From Fen-1135 sp963705275 (GTDB taxonomy: Bacteria > Desulfobacterota > Syntrophia > Syntrophales > UBA2185), in NCBI GenBank assembly GCA_963705275.1, contig OY970063.1, positions 930,001 to 994,000 of the forward strand: 64,000 nucleotides of DNA, in the 5' to 3' direction. The translations under genes and the position numbers were made by a program. The notes under the pieces were generated by a model. The model was not told the origin of the DNA, searched no databases, and saw nothing but the letters and a program-made list of their open reading frames with translations. This document shows, one piece after another, positions 53,571 to 63,266 of this stretch (its first letter is position 1; every line of letters begins with the position of its first letter).

Positions 53571-54191
53571 ATGAGAATGATACCCAAAGAAGAGAAGTTC
53601 TTTGATCTTTTCGATGAGCTGGTAAATAAAATCGAAGAGGGAGGAGAACTGTTTCTCGACATGGTCGAGCACTATGAGTATTCAGAACCGAAGATTGTAA
53701 AACTAAAAGAGTTGGAACATGAGGCCGACGTCATCACCCACAAGACCTATGAAAAGATGCACAAGACTTTTCTCACCCCTATCGATCGCGAAGACATATA
53801 TGCTCTGGTCAATAAAATGGACAGTATCCTGGATATGATCGAGGCCTCAGCAGCGAGGATGTCTCTTTACAAGGTCAAAGTTCCCGCCAAGGAAATCATT
53901 GAGCAGGCTAAGATTTTAAATAAGTCGATCAAGAAGGTGAAGCACATCGTTCATGCGATGAGAAATATGAAAAACGCCAAGATGATCATCGATTCCTGCG
54001 TGGAAATTAACACCCTGGAGAACGAAGGCGATATTATAATGAGGATGACGATGACCCGCCTGTTTGAGCAGGAAAAAGATCCGATCGAGCTCATCAAGTG
54101 GAAAGAAATATTTGAGAGGATAGAAGAGGCCATCGATGTCTGCGAGGACGTCGCTAACATCGTTGAAGGTATCGTCCTGAAACATGCCTGA
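53571..54191 (+). CDS. DUF47/PhoU-like protein
   Basis: 206 aa, all-helical, PhoU-divergent family (TIGR00153). Motifs ELEHEADVITHKTYEKMH and DREDIYALVNKMDSILDMIE (metal-binding E/DxxxD-type helices), INTLENEGDIIMRM and ANIVEGIVLKHA at the end. Usually sits next to a Pit phosphate transporter; none is adjacent here. Confidence 0.9.
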   Translation: MRMIPKEEKFFDLFDELVNKIEEGGELFLDMVEHYEYSEPKIVKLKELEHEADVITHKTYEKMHKTFLTPIDREDIYALVNKMDSILDMIEASAARMSLYKVKVPAKEIIEQAKILNKSIKKVKHIVHAMRNMKNAKMIIDSCVEINTLENEGDIIMRMTMTRLFEQEKDPIELIKWKEIFERIEEAIDVCEDVANIVEGIVLKHA

Positions 54192-54285
54192 TTCGTTTGT
54201 GTTCGTTGATCGACTAAAGTCCAAGTGACGGAAAATGGCAGACCAAATGTCGAAAATTGGGTATATCTAATAAGGGCGGATAACA

Positions 54286-54483
54286 ATGGCCAAAAATATC
54301 ACATTGAAAATTGGAGAAAAGATTAGCAGAAAAGAAATAGTGAAGAGGGGCTGGACTTTGTTCATGACTTTGCCTAACGGTAATGAAGTGTTCAGCCGCA
54401 ATTACATAAAGATAATGTGGGATCCGCAAAAAGAAGAAGTCGTCCATCTATTCACAGCCGCAGATACTTACAGGCGGTTCTAA
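54286..54483 (+). CDS. Small hypothetical protein
   Basis: 65 aa, basic, beta-strand rich (MAKNITLKIGEKISRKEIVK; WTLFMTLPNGNEVFSRNYIK). AAGGGCGGA precedes the ATG. No recognised domain; perhaps a small nucleic-acid- or metal-binding protein. 94 bases after the DUF47 gene. Confidence 0.5.
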   Translation: MAKNITLKIGEKISRKEIVKRGWTLFMTLPNGNEVFSRNYIKIMWDPQKEEVVHLFTAADTYRRF

Positions 54484-54744
54484 ATATCCGCATCTAAAAA
54501 AATCTCATTTTAAAAATTTGTTTTATCTCGCTAACATTATCGGATTTCTTTGCGCCTGCCCTCTGTCTAGTCCTTTTCCTTAGTTCCACTAAGGCTTATC
54601 GAAGATAAAAATCAGAGATCTCCATATGGCACATCATCTCCCAATATCGCATAATAAACAAAAATGCCCCCTAACGAGGGCAGTATATCGCGCAGTTAAC
54701 TTGTCATTCAAACAGTGGGGTCAAGATAATCACAGGAGGGAGCA

Positions 54745-55647
54745 ATGAAGATCGATAGAAGGGAATTTCTGAAACTGGCGGGGATCGGAAGCGTCGTTTT
54801 TGTTGCCGGCCCTGGAAGCATGCTGAACGTAGCCGACGCGGCCAAATCAGGAAATAATGATTTCTTTTTCGTTCAGTTGTCGGATACACATTGGGGCTTT
54901 ACCGGTCCGGCTGTAAACCCCGATGCGTCAGGCACTCTCAAAAAAGCCATAGCGGCAGTGAACAGCCTCAAGATCCAACCGGAATTTGTCATGTTCACAG
55001 GCGATCTGACTCATGTCACAGAGGATGAAAAAGAGAGAAGGAAACGCTTATCCGAGTTCCGCAAGATCGTCAGCGAATTGAAAGTAAAGAATGTCAGATT
55101 CATGCCCGGAGAACACGATGCCGGGCTGGATGAAGGCAAAATATTCAAAGAATTTTTTGAAACAACCCATTATACTTTCGACTATAAGGGAGTCCACTTC
55201 ATAGTATTGGACAATGTTTCAGACCCAACTTCAAGTATCGGAGAGACCCAGTTGGCTTGGCTGAGCGGGGATCTAAAGCAACTTGACAAGAGCGCCAGAA
55301 TCGTCGTTTTTACCCATCGCCCGTTGTTTGATCTCTCTCCGGATTGGGATTGGCATACACGTGACGGGTCTAAGGCTCTCGATATGCTCATGCCCTTTCC
55401 GAATGTGACTGTCTTCTACGGTCATATACACCAGGAACACCATCACAAAACAGGGCATATTGACCATCACGCAGCTCAAGGTCTGATGTACCCATTGCCG
55501 GCTCCGGGCTCTGTGCCTAAGAAACAACCGGTTCCCTGGGACGCGAAAGCACCATACAAGGGGTTGGGATTCCGCGGCGTAAATGCGGATGTCAAAAAAG
55601 CCAAATATAGCATTGCCGAGTTCGGCGTTAGAGGAGAAAGGCTATGA
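54745..55647 (+). CDS. Tat-exported metallophosphoesterase
   Basis: 300 aa. Twin-arginine signal RREFLKLAG with a hydrophobic core to ~34. Calcineurin-like phosphoesterase motifs in order: LSDTHW, TGDLTH, GEHDAG (in place of GNHD), FTHRPLF and YGHIHQEHHH, giving a two-metal centre. Strong CAGGAGGG ribosome site. Overlaps the next gene by 4 bases (ATGA). The pairing with a CuA-like protein suggests a periplasmic redox or metal role. Confidence 0.88.
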   Translation: MKIDRREFLKLAGIGSVVFVAGPGSMLNVADAAKSGNNDFFFVQLSDTHWGFTGPAVNPDASGTLKKAIAAVNSLKIQPEFVMFTGDLTHVTEDEKERRKRLSEFRKIVSELKVKNVRFMPGEHDAGLDEGKIFKEFFETTHYTFDYKGVHFIVLDNVSDPTSSIGETQLAWLSGDLKQLDKSARIVVFTHRPLFDLSPDWDWHTRDGSKALDMLMPFPNVTVFYGHIHQEHHHKTGHIDHHAAQGLMYPLPAPGSVPKKQPVPWDAKAPYKGLGFRGVNADVKKAKYSIAEFGVRGERL

Positions 55648-56021
55648 AAGCTGGAAAATATATCATTCCGATTCTTATCCTTTCGATTTTTCTATTCGTC
55701 GTCATTTCCCACTTCACAGGCGGCTACACAATGGCGGATGAAAGAGAAAGGGTGATACAGATAACAGCGAAGAAGTTCGAATACTCACCTAAGGACATAA
55801 CGGTCAAGAAGGATGTTCCCGTGGTGTTGGAGTTCACTTCACTCGATAGACTGCATGGATTCAATTGTCCGGGCCTGGGAATACGCTCCGATATTTTGCC
55901 CGGAAAGACGACCCAATTGCGCTTCATTCCAAACAAGGCTGGTACGTTTCCCTTCCATTGCGACAATTTCTGCGGACTCGGTCATGAAGGAATGACGGGG
56001 ACCATCATCGTGGAAGAATAA
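55644..56021 (+). CDS. Membrane-anchored cupredoxin with CuA-like site
   Basis: 125 aa. One N-terminal membrane anchor (~7-27), then a cupredoxin domain ~37-125. CuA-type ligands: His in RLHGFN, and CDNFCGLGHEGM near the C-terminus, the spacing found in cytochrome oxidase subunit II and N2O reductase. No oxidase genes nearby. Translationally coupled to the metallophosphoesterase. Confidence 0.85.
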   Translation: MKAGKYIIPILILSIFLFVVISHFTGGYTMADERERVIQITAKKFEYSPKDITVKKDVPVVLEFTSLDRLHGFNCPGLGIRSDILPGKTTQLRFIPNKAGTFPFHCDNFCGLGHEGMTGTIIVEE

Positions 56022-56192
56022 TTTCCTGTATCCTCCGTTATGGGGTGCAGGTGCGAGTTCGCGTATTTTTTTATAGATTTCAGACTGCATCCCGAATGGC
56101 AGCAGTTGCGTTTTTTTCAGTGACAATCACGGCTGAACTATCCCCATAGTCCCGCATTTCACCCGATCGCCATGTCCCATAAATATTTTTGG

Positions 56193-56222
56193 TTGACATT
56201 TATTATTTGGTGTGCCAAATAA
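56193..56222 (+). promoter_or_regulatory. MarR promoter with overlapping operator palindrome
   Basis: TTGACA at 56193-56198, 17-base spacer, CAAATA at 56216-56221. A perfect inverted repeat TTATTTGG-TGTG-CCAAATAA (56203-56222) covers spacer and -10, ideal for autorepression by the MarR protein encoded next. Confidence 0.7.
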
Positions 56223-56258
56223 ATAACCCGCTGGATGAATTCCCTTGAGGTTATGGAG

Positions 56259-56696
56259 ATGCCCCCTGACGACAGGCTCATATATCTGCTATTTACAGCC
56301 CAGCAGAAACTCCGCACGTACCTGAAAAAGATGATGGCCAAGGAGAATGTCAGAGTGACTACCGCCCAGGCCGGCATCCTGTTTCTCCTGAAGCAGAAGG
56401 ATGGCCGGACCATGAGCGAGCTGAGCCAGATCCTTTCGATTGACAATTCGACAATCACCGGCCTCGTCGACCGTCTTGAGAAAACGGGATTGGTTCGGAG
56501 AAATGCCGGCGCACATGACCGCAGGGCATCGCACGTCTTTATCAATCCCCAAGGAATGGAAGAGGTGGATAAGGCGAAAAGGGTTATCAGAATGGTTAAC
56601 CAGGAAATAATGGATGGGTTTTCAGCGGCAGAGATGGATTCGTTCAAGAGGATCCTGAGAAGTTTTTTCCACAGATTCGATTCCGGTCCGAGTTAA
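56259..56696 (+). CDS. MarR-family transcriptional regulator
   Basis: 145 aa from the ATG at 56259 (GAGG 8 bases upstream; in-frame ATGs at 56235 and 56253 are less likely). Winged-helix domain: VTTAQAGILFLLKQKDGRTM, LSIDNSTITGLVDRLEKTGL (recognition helix) and the wing RNAGAHDRRASHVF. Small-molecule-responsive repressor; probably controls itself and the acyl-CoA dehydrogenase operon that starts 10 bases downstream. Confidence 0.88.
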   Translation: MPPDDRLIYLLFTAQQKLRTYLKKMMAKENVRVTTAQAGILFLLKQKDGRTMSELSQILSIDNSTITGLVDRLEKTGLVRRNAGAHDRRASHVFINPQGMEEVDKAKRVIRMVNQEIMDGFSAAEMDSFKRILRSFFHRFDSGPS

Positions 56697-56706
56697 GAGT
56701 TAGAAG

Positions 56707-57867
56707 ATGCACGCGATTGACAGGAAAGATGCATCCTCTCTGATAGAGAAGGTGGCCATATTTGCCGGAAAAGAAATTGCCAAGAGGCATGACCTCCACG
56801 ATATTGATGATTTCCCACGTGATATATGGAAAAAGATGGCGAAAGAAGGGCTCCTTAGCCTCGGGATCCCTGTGAAATACGGAGGGACAAAAACTGCCTA
56901 TGACACCCTCGTCCTTGCCGGCGAGGCTTTAGTCAGTCATGGACATAACATGGGTCTGGCCTTGTCCTGGATCATCCATCTGCTCGCTTCAGGTTTCATG
57001 ATCGGAAGATTCGGGACTCCGACTCAGCGGAGAGAGTATCTGCCGAAGATGGCAGATGGCCTACTTACGGCCTCGATCGCCTTTTCCGAGCTCCGGGCAG
57101 GATCGGACCCCCGCTACTTAAAAACGACGGCCCGCCGGGAAGGGGACTATTTTATTTTGAACGGCGAAAAGGCTTACCTCACCAATGGACCCCTTGCAGA
57201 CTTCTTTGTGATTTATGCTGTAACCGGTGTGGCCGAGGGGAAAAACAGGTTTACGGCCTTTCTTGTTTCGCGAGAGAACCGGAATCTGGCGGTCACGGAA
57301 ATGATGAAGCTGGATTTCCTCAGACCATCCCCCCACTGCATGATAAGACTGGAAGACTGTCGTGTGCCGATCTCTGCGATACTTGGCAGGGAGGAAACGG
57401 CCCTGGAAGATATGGCCCGGCCTTGCCGTGCTTTGGAGGATGCGCTCTTGAACGGTCCCATCCTGGGAGGCATATGCCGGGAGATGGAGCTTATGCTCAA
57501 TGCCCTTCGTAAACAGGGTGTGACGCGGGACGATGACATAATGAGAGGCCTCGGTGAAATGGAGACATGGCGGCAAACGATGCGCTGGATGGCCCTTGAA
57601 GCAGCGAAACGAATGGAAAAAAGAGGCGCAAAGGGCGAATACGAGACATTACTTATTTCTTTTCGAAAAATGGCGGCGGACTGCGAATCCCTGGCAGAGA
57701 GCCTCATGAAAAAATCGGGTGTCCGTATGGATGGTGAGCTCTCTGTTATGTCAAACGATGTACGCCGCACCATTGAATTACTGAGAGGCGGAGACCCCTC
57801 AAGGCAGAAAAAAATAGGTGAGAAGATTATTGTAAGGAAGGAGTCAAATGAGCACATTAGACACTAA
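56707..57867 (+). CDS. Acyl-CoA dehydrogenase-like flavoprotein
   Basis: 386 aa. N-terminal helical and central beta domains fit the family (SLGIPVKYGG; ASIAFSELRAGSDP; GEKAYLTNGPLADFFVIYAV). The C-terminal part is divergent: the usual motif around the EIQ end of the family is absent, and the catalytic Glu cannot be assigned. It may act on an unusual CoA ester. Overlaps the MoxR gene by 20 bases, so the two are linked in expression. Confidence 0.8.
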   Translation: MHAIDRKDASSLIEKVAIFAGKEIAKRHDLHDIDDFPRDIWKKMAKEGLLSLGIPVKYGGTKTAYDTLVLAGEALVSHGHNMGLALSWIIHLLASGFMIGRFGTPTQRREYLPKMADGLLTASIAFSELRAGSDPRYLKTTARREGDYFILNGEKAYLTNGPLADFFVIYAVTGVAEGKNRFTAFLVSRENRNLAVTEMMKLDFLRPSPHCMIRLEDCRVPISAILGREETALEDMARPCRALEDALLNGPILGGICREMELMLNALRKQGVTRDDDIMRGLGEMETWRQTMRWMALEAAKRMEKRGAKGEYETLLISFRKMAADCESLAESLMKKSGVRMDGELSVMSNDVRRTIELLRGGDPSRQKKIGEKIIVRKESNEHIRH

Positions 57868-58792
57868 ATTTGCCACCGTGGAGGTGGTTCGCAAGGGCCT
57901 CAAGGACGTGGGCTACATTGCCACGACGCAAATCGCCCACACGGTATATCTGGCTTACCACCTGGGAAAGCCCGTACTTGTGGAGGGACCCGCGGGCGTG
58001 GGAAAGACGGAACTCGCCAAGGCCGCCGCTTTATTTATGGGAGTTCCCCTTATCCGGCTTCAATGCTATGAGGGGCTCGACGAGTCGAAGGCCCTGTACG
58101 AATGGAAATACGGAAAGCAGCTTCTCTATACCCAGCTTTTAAAAGACAAGCTCGACCGCGTCATCGAGGGGGAGACGGGGCTCGCCGAATCCATCGACAA
58201 GCTTCACCAGTATGATGACATCTTTTTCTCCCCACAGTTCCTCGAACCGCGGCCGTTGCTCAAGGCACTTCAGCAAAAGGACGGGGCAGTCCTCCTCGTC
58301 GACGAGGTGGACAAGTCTGATGACGAGTTTGAGGCCTTTCTTCTTGAAATCCTCTCGGACTTCCAGGTCTCCATCCCCGAGATAGGCACCATAGAAGCCA
58401 CCTCGAAGCCTTTTGTTTTTCTAACCAGCAACAGCACGAGGGAACTGGGAGAAGCGTTGAGAAGGCGCTGTCTCCATCTGTACATCTCGTTTCCCGAGCA
58501 GGGACTCGAAAGGGAGATTGTCATGACCCGCGTCCCGGGCATCTCGGAAAGGCTGACCAGGCAGTTGGTCTCCTTCATACATCAGGTCAGAAAGCTCGAT
58601 ATTAAGAAACTGCCGTCCGTGAGTGAAACTATCGACTGGGCGAAGACCCTGGTCATACTCCATGCCGAAACCCTGGACAAGGAAATGGTCAGGGAAACGC
58701 TTAACACTTTTCTCAAGGCCCAGGAAGACATCCGGGTTACCGAAGATAAACTGTACGCTTTAACGGAGCATGCTATCCGGGAGGCAAGCTGA
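57848..58792 (+). CDS. MoxR-family AAA+ ATPase (second MoxR-VWA pair)
   Basis: 314 aa. Walker A GPAGVGKTEL, Walker B VLLVDEVDKSD, sensor 1 FLTSNSTRELG, Arg-finger ALRRRC. Strong AAGGAGT ribosome site. Paired with the VWA protein that begins right after its stop. Together with the adjacent acyl-CoA dehydrogenase it may be a maturation chaperone for an enzyme of the same operon. Confidence 0.9.
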   Translation: MSTLDTKFATVEVVRKGLKDVGYIATTQIAHTVYLAYHLGKPVLVEGPAGVGKTELAKAAALFMGVPLIRLQCYEGLDESKALYEWKYGKQLLYTQLLKDKLDRVIEGETGLAESIDKLHQYDDIFFSPQFLEPRPLLKALQQKDGAVLLVDEVDKSDDEFEAFLLEILSDFQVSIPEIGTIEATSKPFVFLTSNSTRELGEALRRRCLHLYISFPEQGLEREIVMTRVPGISERLTRQLVSFIHQVRKLDIKKLPSVSETIDWAKTLVILHAETLDKEMVRETLNTFLKAQEDIRVTEDKLYALTEHAIREAS

Positions 58793-60145
58793 TTGGATCG
58801 TACTCTGGGGAATTTTATCTATGCGCTGCGCCGCTCCGGTGTTAGGATATCCGTCGCGGAAACGATGGATGCCCTGCGCGCGGTGGAACTGTCGGGCTAC
58901 GGGGATAGATGGATGCTGAAAGATTTTCTGTCTGCATCCCTCGCCAAGTCCATGCCGGAGAAGGAGATCTTTGAGGTCTGTTTCAGCCGCTTTTTCTCTC
59001 TCGATTACATTACCGGAGATGATTCCCTCCTCGAGAATGAAAGCCTCTCCCCGATTCTCCAAGGGCAAGCGCCCCTGACGCAGATGCTCATTTCAGGAGA
59101 CATAGGTGGGCTTGCCATGGCATTCAGGGGTGCCGGAGAGAGGGCAGGCATCCGCGGCATCCAGTCATGGACGCAGAAAGGCCTTTACATGCAGAGGCTC
59201 TTTCAGGAACTCGGCCTGGAGGGTCTTAACAGGGACATCCAGAGGCTTGCGGAAGTCGGAGGCGAGGAGGCCCTCAATCAGGCGAAAGTCATGGAATCCA
59301 TGCGTGATGACCTCATGGAAAGGGTAAGAAATCTGATCGAGAGACAACTCGAACTTTACACCGAGAGGCGGCAGTATGAGCTGTCAGAGGGCTATATCAG
59401 AAACGCAAGGCTCTCGGCGCTGGACGAACGGGATCTGGCCCGGATCCATAAGATAATACAGAGAATGGTAAAGCACCTGAAGGACCGCTATTCGAGGAGG
59501 CCAAGGGCTGCCCGCAGGGGGCACCTGGACTTCAGAAAGACCTTCCGGCAGAGCATCACCTATGGCGGGCTGCCGTTCGAAACCCGCTGGAAATCGAAGA
59601 AGATCGATCGCCCGGAAATCGTCGTCATCTGCGACGTGAGCCGTTCCGTCTCGAACGTTGTCCGTTTCTTTCTTCTCATCTTACACAGTCTGAACGAGGT
59701 TATCTCCAGGATAAGGTCGTTCGTATTCTGTTCAAACCTGGCTGAAGTAAGCCCCCTCTTTGAGGAATACCCGTTGCCGGAGGCCCTGGAGAGGCTTCGG
59801 TCAGGGACCGGTATCCCGGTTCTCCTGGGCCGCACTGATTACGGAGGCTCCTTTCTTGATTTCAGGCATCAATATTCAGATTGCCTGACGAAAAGAGCGA
59901 CGGTGATCATCCTGGGGGACGCACGCAGCAACTATTCAGATCCGCAGACCGAAGCGCTCCGCTTCATTTCCGAAAGGTGTAAACGCCTGATATGGCTCAA
60001 TCCCGAGACGCCTTCTCTCTGGGGATCGGGGGACTCGGAAATGAAAAAATACCTTCCCTACTGCAGCATCGCGCGGGAATGCAGCACCCTCCATCATCTT
60101 GAAAGGGTAGTCGAATATCTGCTCCGCGTCCATGCCCGTCGATAA
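58793..60145 (+). CDS. VWA-domain (CoxE-like) protein
   Basis: 450 aa, TTG start immediately after the moxR stop with GGGAGG upstream. Long helical N-terminal region with an Arg-rich segment (YSRRPRAARRGHLDF), then a VWA domain from ~275: DVSRSVSNV (intact DxSxS MIDAS) and later ILGDARSNYSDPQTE. Ends with a WLNPE motif. Partner of the MoxR ATPase. Confidence 0.88.
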   Translation: MDRTLGNFIYALRRSGVRISVAETMDALRAVELSGYGDRWMLKDFLSASLAKSMPEKEIFEVCFSRFFSLDYITGDDSLLENESLSPILQGQAPLTQMLISGDIGGLAMAFRGAGERAGIRGIQSWTQKGLYMQRLFQELGLEGLNRDIQRLAEVGGEEALNQAKVMESMRDDLMERVRNLIERQLELYTERRQYELSEGYIRNARLSALDERDLARIHKIIQRMVKHLKDRYSRRPRAARRGHLDFRKTFRQSITYGGLPFETRWKSKKIDRPEIVVICDVSRSVSNVVRFFLLILHSLNEVISRIRSFVFCSNLAEVSPLFEEYPLPEALERLRSGTGIPVLLGRTDYGGSFLDFRHQYSDCLTKRATVIILGDARSNYSDPQTEALRFISERCKRLIWLNPETPSLWGSGDSEMKKYLPYCSIARECSTLHHLERVVEYLLRVHARR

Positions 60146-60163
60146 ACAATAATATCAGACAAA

Positions 60164-60406
60164 ATGAATTCAAATCTCAAACAAATGAACACTCTCACCG
60201 GAGGCCGGCAAAGCCGGGAATGCGCGACATGTCTGTATCTGGAAAAGGAAGAAGGGACCCTGCATAAAGAAAAATGTCTGCGTTTTGCCCGCTTCGTCGA
60301 TCACTTGTTAAATGAGAACTCGAGAGATTGCGAATACTGGCATCCGGCGCACGAGCTTGACAACTTGACAAACAGTATACGGCAGCGGCGAATGAACTCA
60401 TACTGA
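60164..60406 (+). CDS. Small Cys-rich protein, possible zinc binder
   Basis: 80 aa, hydrophilic, with CATC near residue 21, Cys at ~38 and ~56, and several His: ECATCLYLEKEEGTLHKEKC. Four cysteines could hold a zinc or Fe-S site. No good ribosome site. Between the VWA and HD genes, possibly in the same transcript. Confidence 0.5.
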   Translation: MNSNLKQMNTLTGGRQSRECATCLYLEKEEGTLHKEKCLRFARFVDHLLNENSRDCEYWHPAHELDNLTNSIRQRRMNSY

Positions 60407-60440
60407 CAAGATCGAATCGCAATGGATCAATAGGTGAAGT

Positions 60441-61184
60441 TTGGACAGGGAACTTGAGGAGGCGAAGAGACTCGCCAGGAAGATCGCCCGCTCCACAGGG
60501 TCTCCGCGGTTTTACACGGAAAAGAGAAGAGAGGTGGATGGTTCGCGACGCAGGTTTCGGTCTTCTCCTCTTGTCAGGGAATGCCAAAATCTTCTGAGCG
60601 AGCGGGAAGGCGGTATCGGCCACGGTATCGGCCACAGCAGAAAGGTCGCTATCGATGCCGGCGCTATTGCCCTGGTGGAATATGCCCCTTTCCGAAAGAG
60701 GTCGGAAGTCCGGCGGATAGTTCTTCTGGCCCACGTGGCAGGCGTACTTCATGACATCAGGCGACTGGAGAAGGATCACTCCCAGGCAAGCGCAGCGGAA
60801 GCGGCGATGCTCCTTACACGCTTTAACTTGGCAGAGAGGGAAGTGCAGGCCATTACCGGCGCCATCAGGAATCACGAGGCCTTTCGCGAGGCGGAGATCC
60901 TCGAAGATCCTCTGGCCCAGTTTCTTTCCGATGCCCTTTACGACGCCGACAAATTCCGTTGGGGGCCGGACAACTTCACGGAAATGCTTTGGGACATGGT
61001 GGAGTACAGAAAGGCCTCGTTGGATGCCCTCCTCAAGCGGTTCCTGAGGGGCATGGAAGGGATAAAGCGCATCCGGGAAACTTTTCGCACCCATACAGGT
61101 AAAATATACGGCCCCGATTTTATCGACCGCGGCATCGAGATCGGTATGAAATTTTATACGGACATTCTCAAATCAAAATCCTGA
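60441..61184 (+). CDS. HD-domain phosphohydrolase-like protein
   Basis: 247 aa, TTG start. HD-type residues: GIGHSRKVAIDAG (His), AGVLHDIRRLEKDHSQ (His-Asp), then IRNHEAF and LYDADKFRWGPDNF (Asp). Likely metal-dependent phosphohydrolase on a nucleotide or phosphoester; substrate unknown. Basic N-terminus. Confidence 0.8.
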   Translation: MDRELEEAKRLARKIARSTGSPRFYTEKRREVDGSRRRFRSSPLVRECQNLLSEREGGIGHGIGHSRKVAIDAGAIALVEYAPFRKRSEVRRIVLLAHVAGVLHDIRRLEKDHSQASAAEAAMLLTRFNLAEREVQAITGAIRNHEAFREAEILEDPLAQFLSDALYDADKFRWGPDNFTEMLWDMVEYRKASLDALLKRFLRGMEGIKRIRETFRTHTGKIYGPDFIDRGIEIGMKFYTDILKSKS

Positions 61185-61219
61185 CCACAATCTCTTAAAC
61201 CATCTGCCTTAAAATCATA

Positions 61220-61248
61220 TTGACATACAAGACTGCTTCTCCTATACT
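61220..61248 (+). promoter_or_regulatory. Near-consensus promoter, copy B of the conserved promoter-leader element
   Basis: TTGACA at 61220-61225, 17-base spacer, TATACT at 61243-61248. Shares spacer and leader bases with 3813-3869, up to GTTCTATCA (61266-61274). A terminator ends the unit at 61345, before lepA begins. Confidence 0.7.
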
Positions 61249-61254
61249 TCCCAC

Positions 61255-61345
61255 AGCGAAAAGGAAGTTCTATCAAAAAAGATTAACGTAATTTATAGCA
61301 GTCACAAAATACGAAAGAAAGCCTTCCTGAGACAGTAATGCCGGA
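61255..61345 (+). ncRNA. Candidate small RNA between HD gene and lepA
   Basis: Defined by the strong promoter at 61220 and the terminator at 61319-61345, giving a transcript of about 90 nt with no open frame and no ribosome site. Its 5' part (GGAAGTTCTATCA) matches the leader at about 3857-3869. It could instead be an attenuated leader of lepA. Confidence 0.5.
61319..61345 (+). terminator. Rho-independent terminator
   Basis: 9-bp stem AAGCCTTCC/GGAAGGCTT with a 14-base loop and a run of six Ts (61340-61345), 54 bases before lepA. Confidence 0.8.
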
Positions 61346-61398
61346 AGGCTTTTTTAACTGTGACGGTTCGTAAAAAGGCCGGCCATTAAATATAGAAT

Positions 61399-63196
61399 AT
61401 GGAAAATATCCGTAACTTCAGCATTATCGCCCACATTGACCACGGGAAGTCGACCCTTGCCGATCGGCTTATCCAGTATACCGGCGTGAGCAACGAGCGA
61501 ACCGCCAAAAACCAGATACTGGATAATATGGATATTGAACGTGAGCGGGGAATTACGATCAAGAGCCAGGCAATTTGCCTCCCGTATCAGGCCAGAGACG
61601 GCAAGACATACAGCCTCAATCTGATCGACACACCGGGCCACGTCGACTTCTCCTACGAAGTCTCCCGCGCCTTGGTCTCATGCGAAGGTGTCCTTCTCCT
61701 GATCGATGCCGCCCAGGGCGTGCAAGCCCAGACTTTAGCCAATCTCTATCTTGCCATGGAGCTCGGTCTGGAAGTCATTCCCATCATCAACAAGATTGAC
61801 CTGCCTTCCGCGGATGTTGAAAGGGTCATCGAACAGATCGACTCGGAGCTGGGATTGGACCCTGACAGCCATCTCACGTGCTCCGCAAAAGAAGGCACGG
61901 GTATCGAAGAGATTTTGGAAGCCATCGTGGAGAGGATTCCACCCCCGAAGGGCAACCTGGACGCGCCCCTTGCCGCCCTCATTTTTGATGCCCAGTACGA
62001 CCCTTTCCGCGGCACGGTCATTCACTGCCGCGTTTTTGACGGTACAGTGAAAAGGGGAGACATCGTACGTCTCATGTTCAATAACGCAACTTACAAGGTT
62101 GAAGAAGTCGGCCATTTTCTCCTCACCCGCCAAGAGCGCGATAATCTCAGCGCAGGCGAAGTAGGTTATATCATAGCCGGCGTGAAGACGGTTTCGGATG
62201 TCCGTACCGGTGACACGATCACACTCCACAACCAGCCCTGCGAAAAACCGCTTCCCGGTTTCAAGGAGATCAAGCCTGTCGTCTTTGCCTCCATTTACCC
62301 GATTGCCTCGGATGACTATGAGGAGCTGGCTGTCTCCCTTGAAAAATACAAACTCAATGATGCATCGTTTATCTATCAAAAGGATTCATCTGTGGCCCTC
62401 GGCCAGGGATTCAGGTGCGGCTTTCTCGGCCTTCTTCACCTGGAGATCGTGCAGGAACGGCTGGAGAGGGAATATGATCTTTCCATCATCTTGTCCGTTC
62501 CCAGTGTCCGTTACCGGTTTACCTTGAAAGATGGGACGGTGATAGACGTGGACAACCCGGCGCATTATCCCGATCCATCTACCATTGTCAAAGCCGAGGA
62601 ACCGTATATCCGCGCAACCATGATGATGCCGGAGAAATACCTCGGCGCGGTAATGAAGCTTTGCATGGAAAAACGGGGGGTGAATTCAACCCTCAACTAC
62701 ACTGGTCCCGGGCGGGCGGAACTCATCTATGAAATACCCCTCGCCGAGGTTATCTATGATTATTATGACCGTTTCAAGTCCTGTCACCCAGGGCTATGGC
62801 TCCTTTGACTATGACGTGATCGATTACCGGGAAGGAAGCCTTGTCCTCCTGGATATCCTGGTTAACGGGGAGAAAGTGGATGCCCTGTCGCAGATCGTGC
62901 ACCGGGATCGCGCACGCGCCAGGGGGCTCCTGGCCTGCGAACGCCTCAAGGATGAAATACCCCGGCAAATGTTCAAAATCGCAATTCAGGGAGCAATCGG
63001 CGGGGAAATTGTTGCCCGAACGACGATCTCGGCTTTCCGCAAAGACGTAACGGCGAAATGCTACGGCGGAGACATTACCCGGAAGCGAAAGCTTCTCGAA
63101 AAACAGAGGAAGGGGAAGAAACGCATGAAGATGATAGGCTCGGTCAGCATCCCGCAGAGCGCCTTTCTCGCCGTCCTGAAGTCCGGCACTGAATGA
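61399..63196 (+). CDS. lepA: Elongation factor 4 (LepA), frameshifted near 62782
   Basis: Translational GTPase that back-translocates or remodels stalled ribosomes; 598 aa when repaired, the normal family length. Motifs: AHIDHGKSTLADRL (G1), ERERGITIKSQ, DTPGHVDF (G3), NKIDLPS (G4), and the C-terminal RKRKLLEKQRKGKKRMK tail. The frame breaks after DYYDRFKS at about 62781-62783, where one extra base is present, and resumes with VTQGYGSFDYDVIDYREG. Because everything else is conserved, a sequencing indel is the likeliest cause. Confidence 0.93.
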
Positions 63197-63266
63197 AGAT
63201 GCACCATGATGAAATTCTTGATTCACAATTCACGAAATCAATTTTCACTTTTTTAAACATCTTGAT

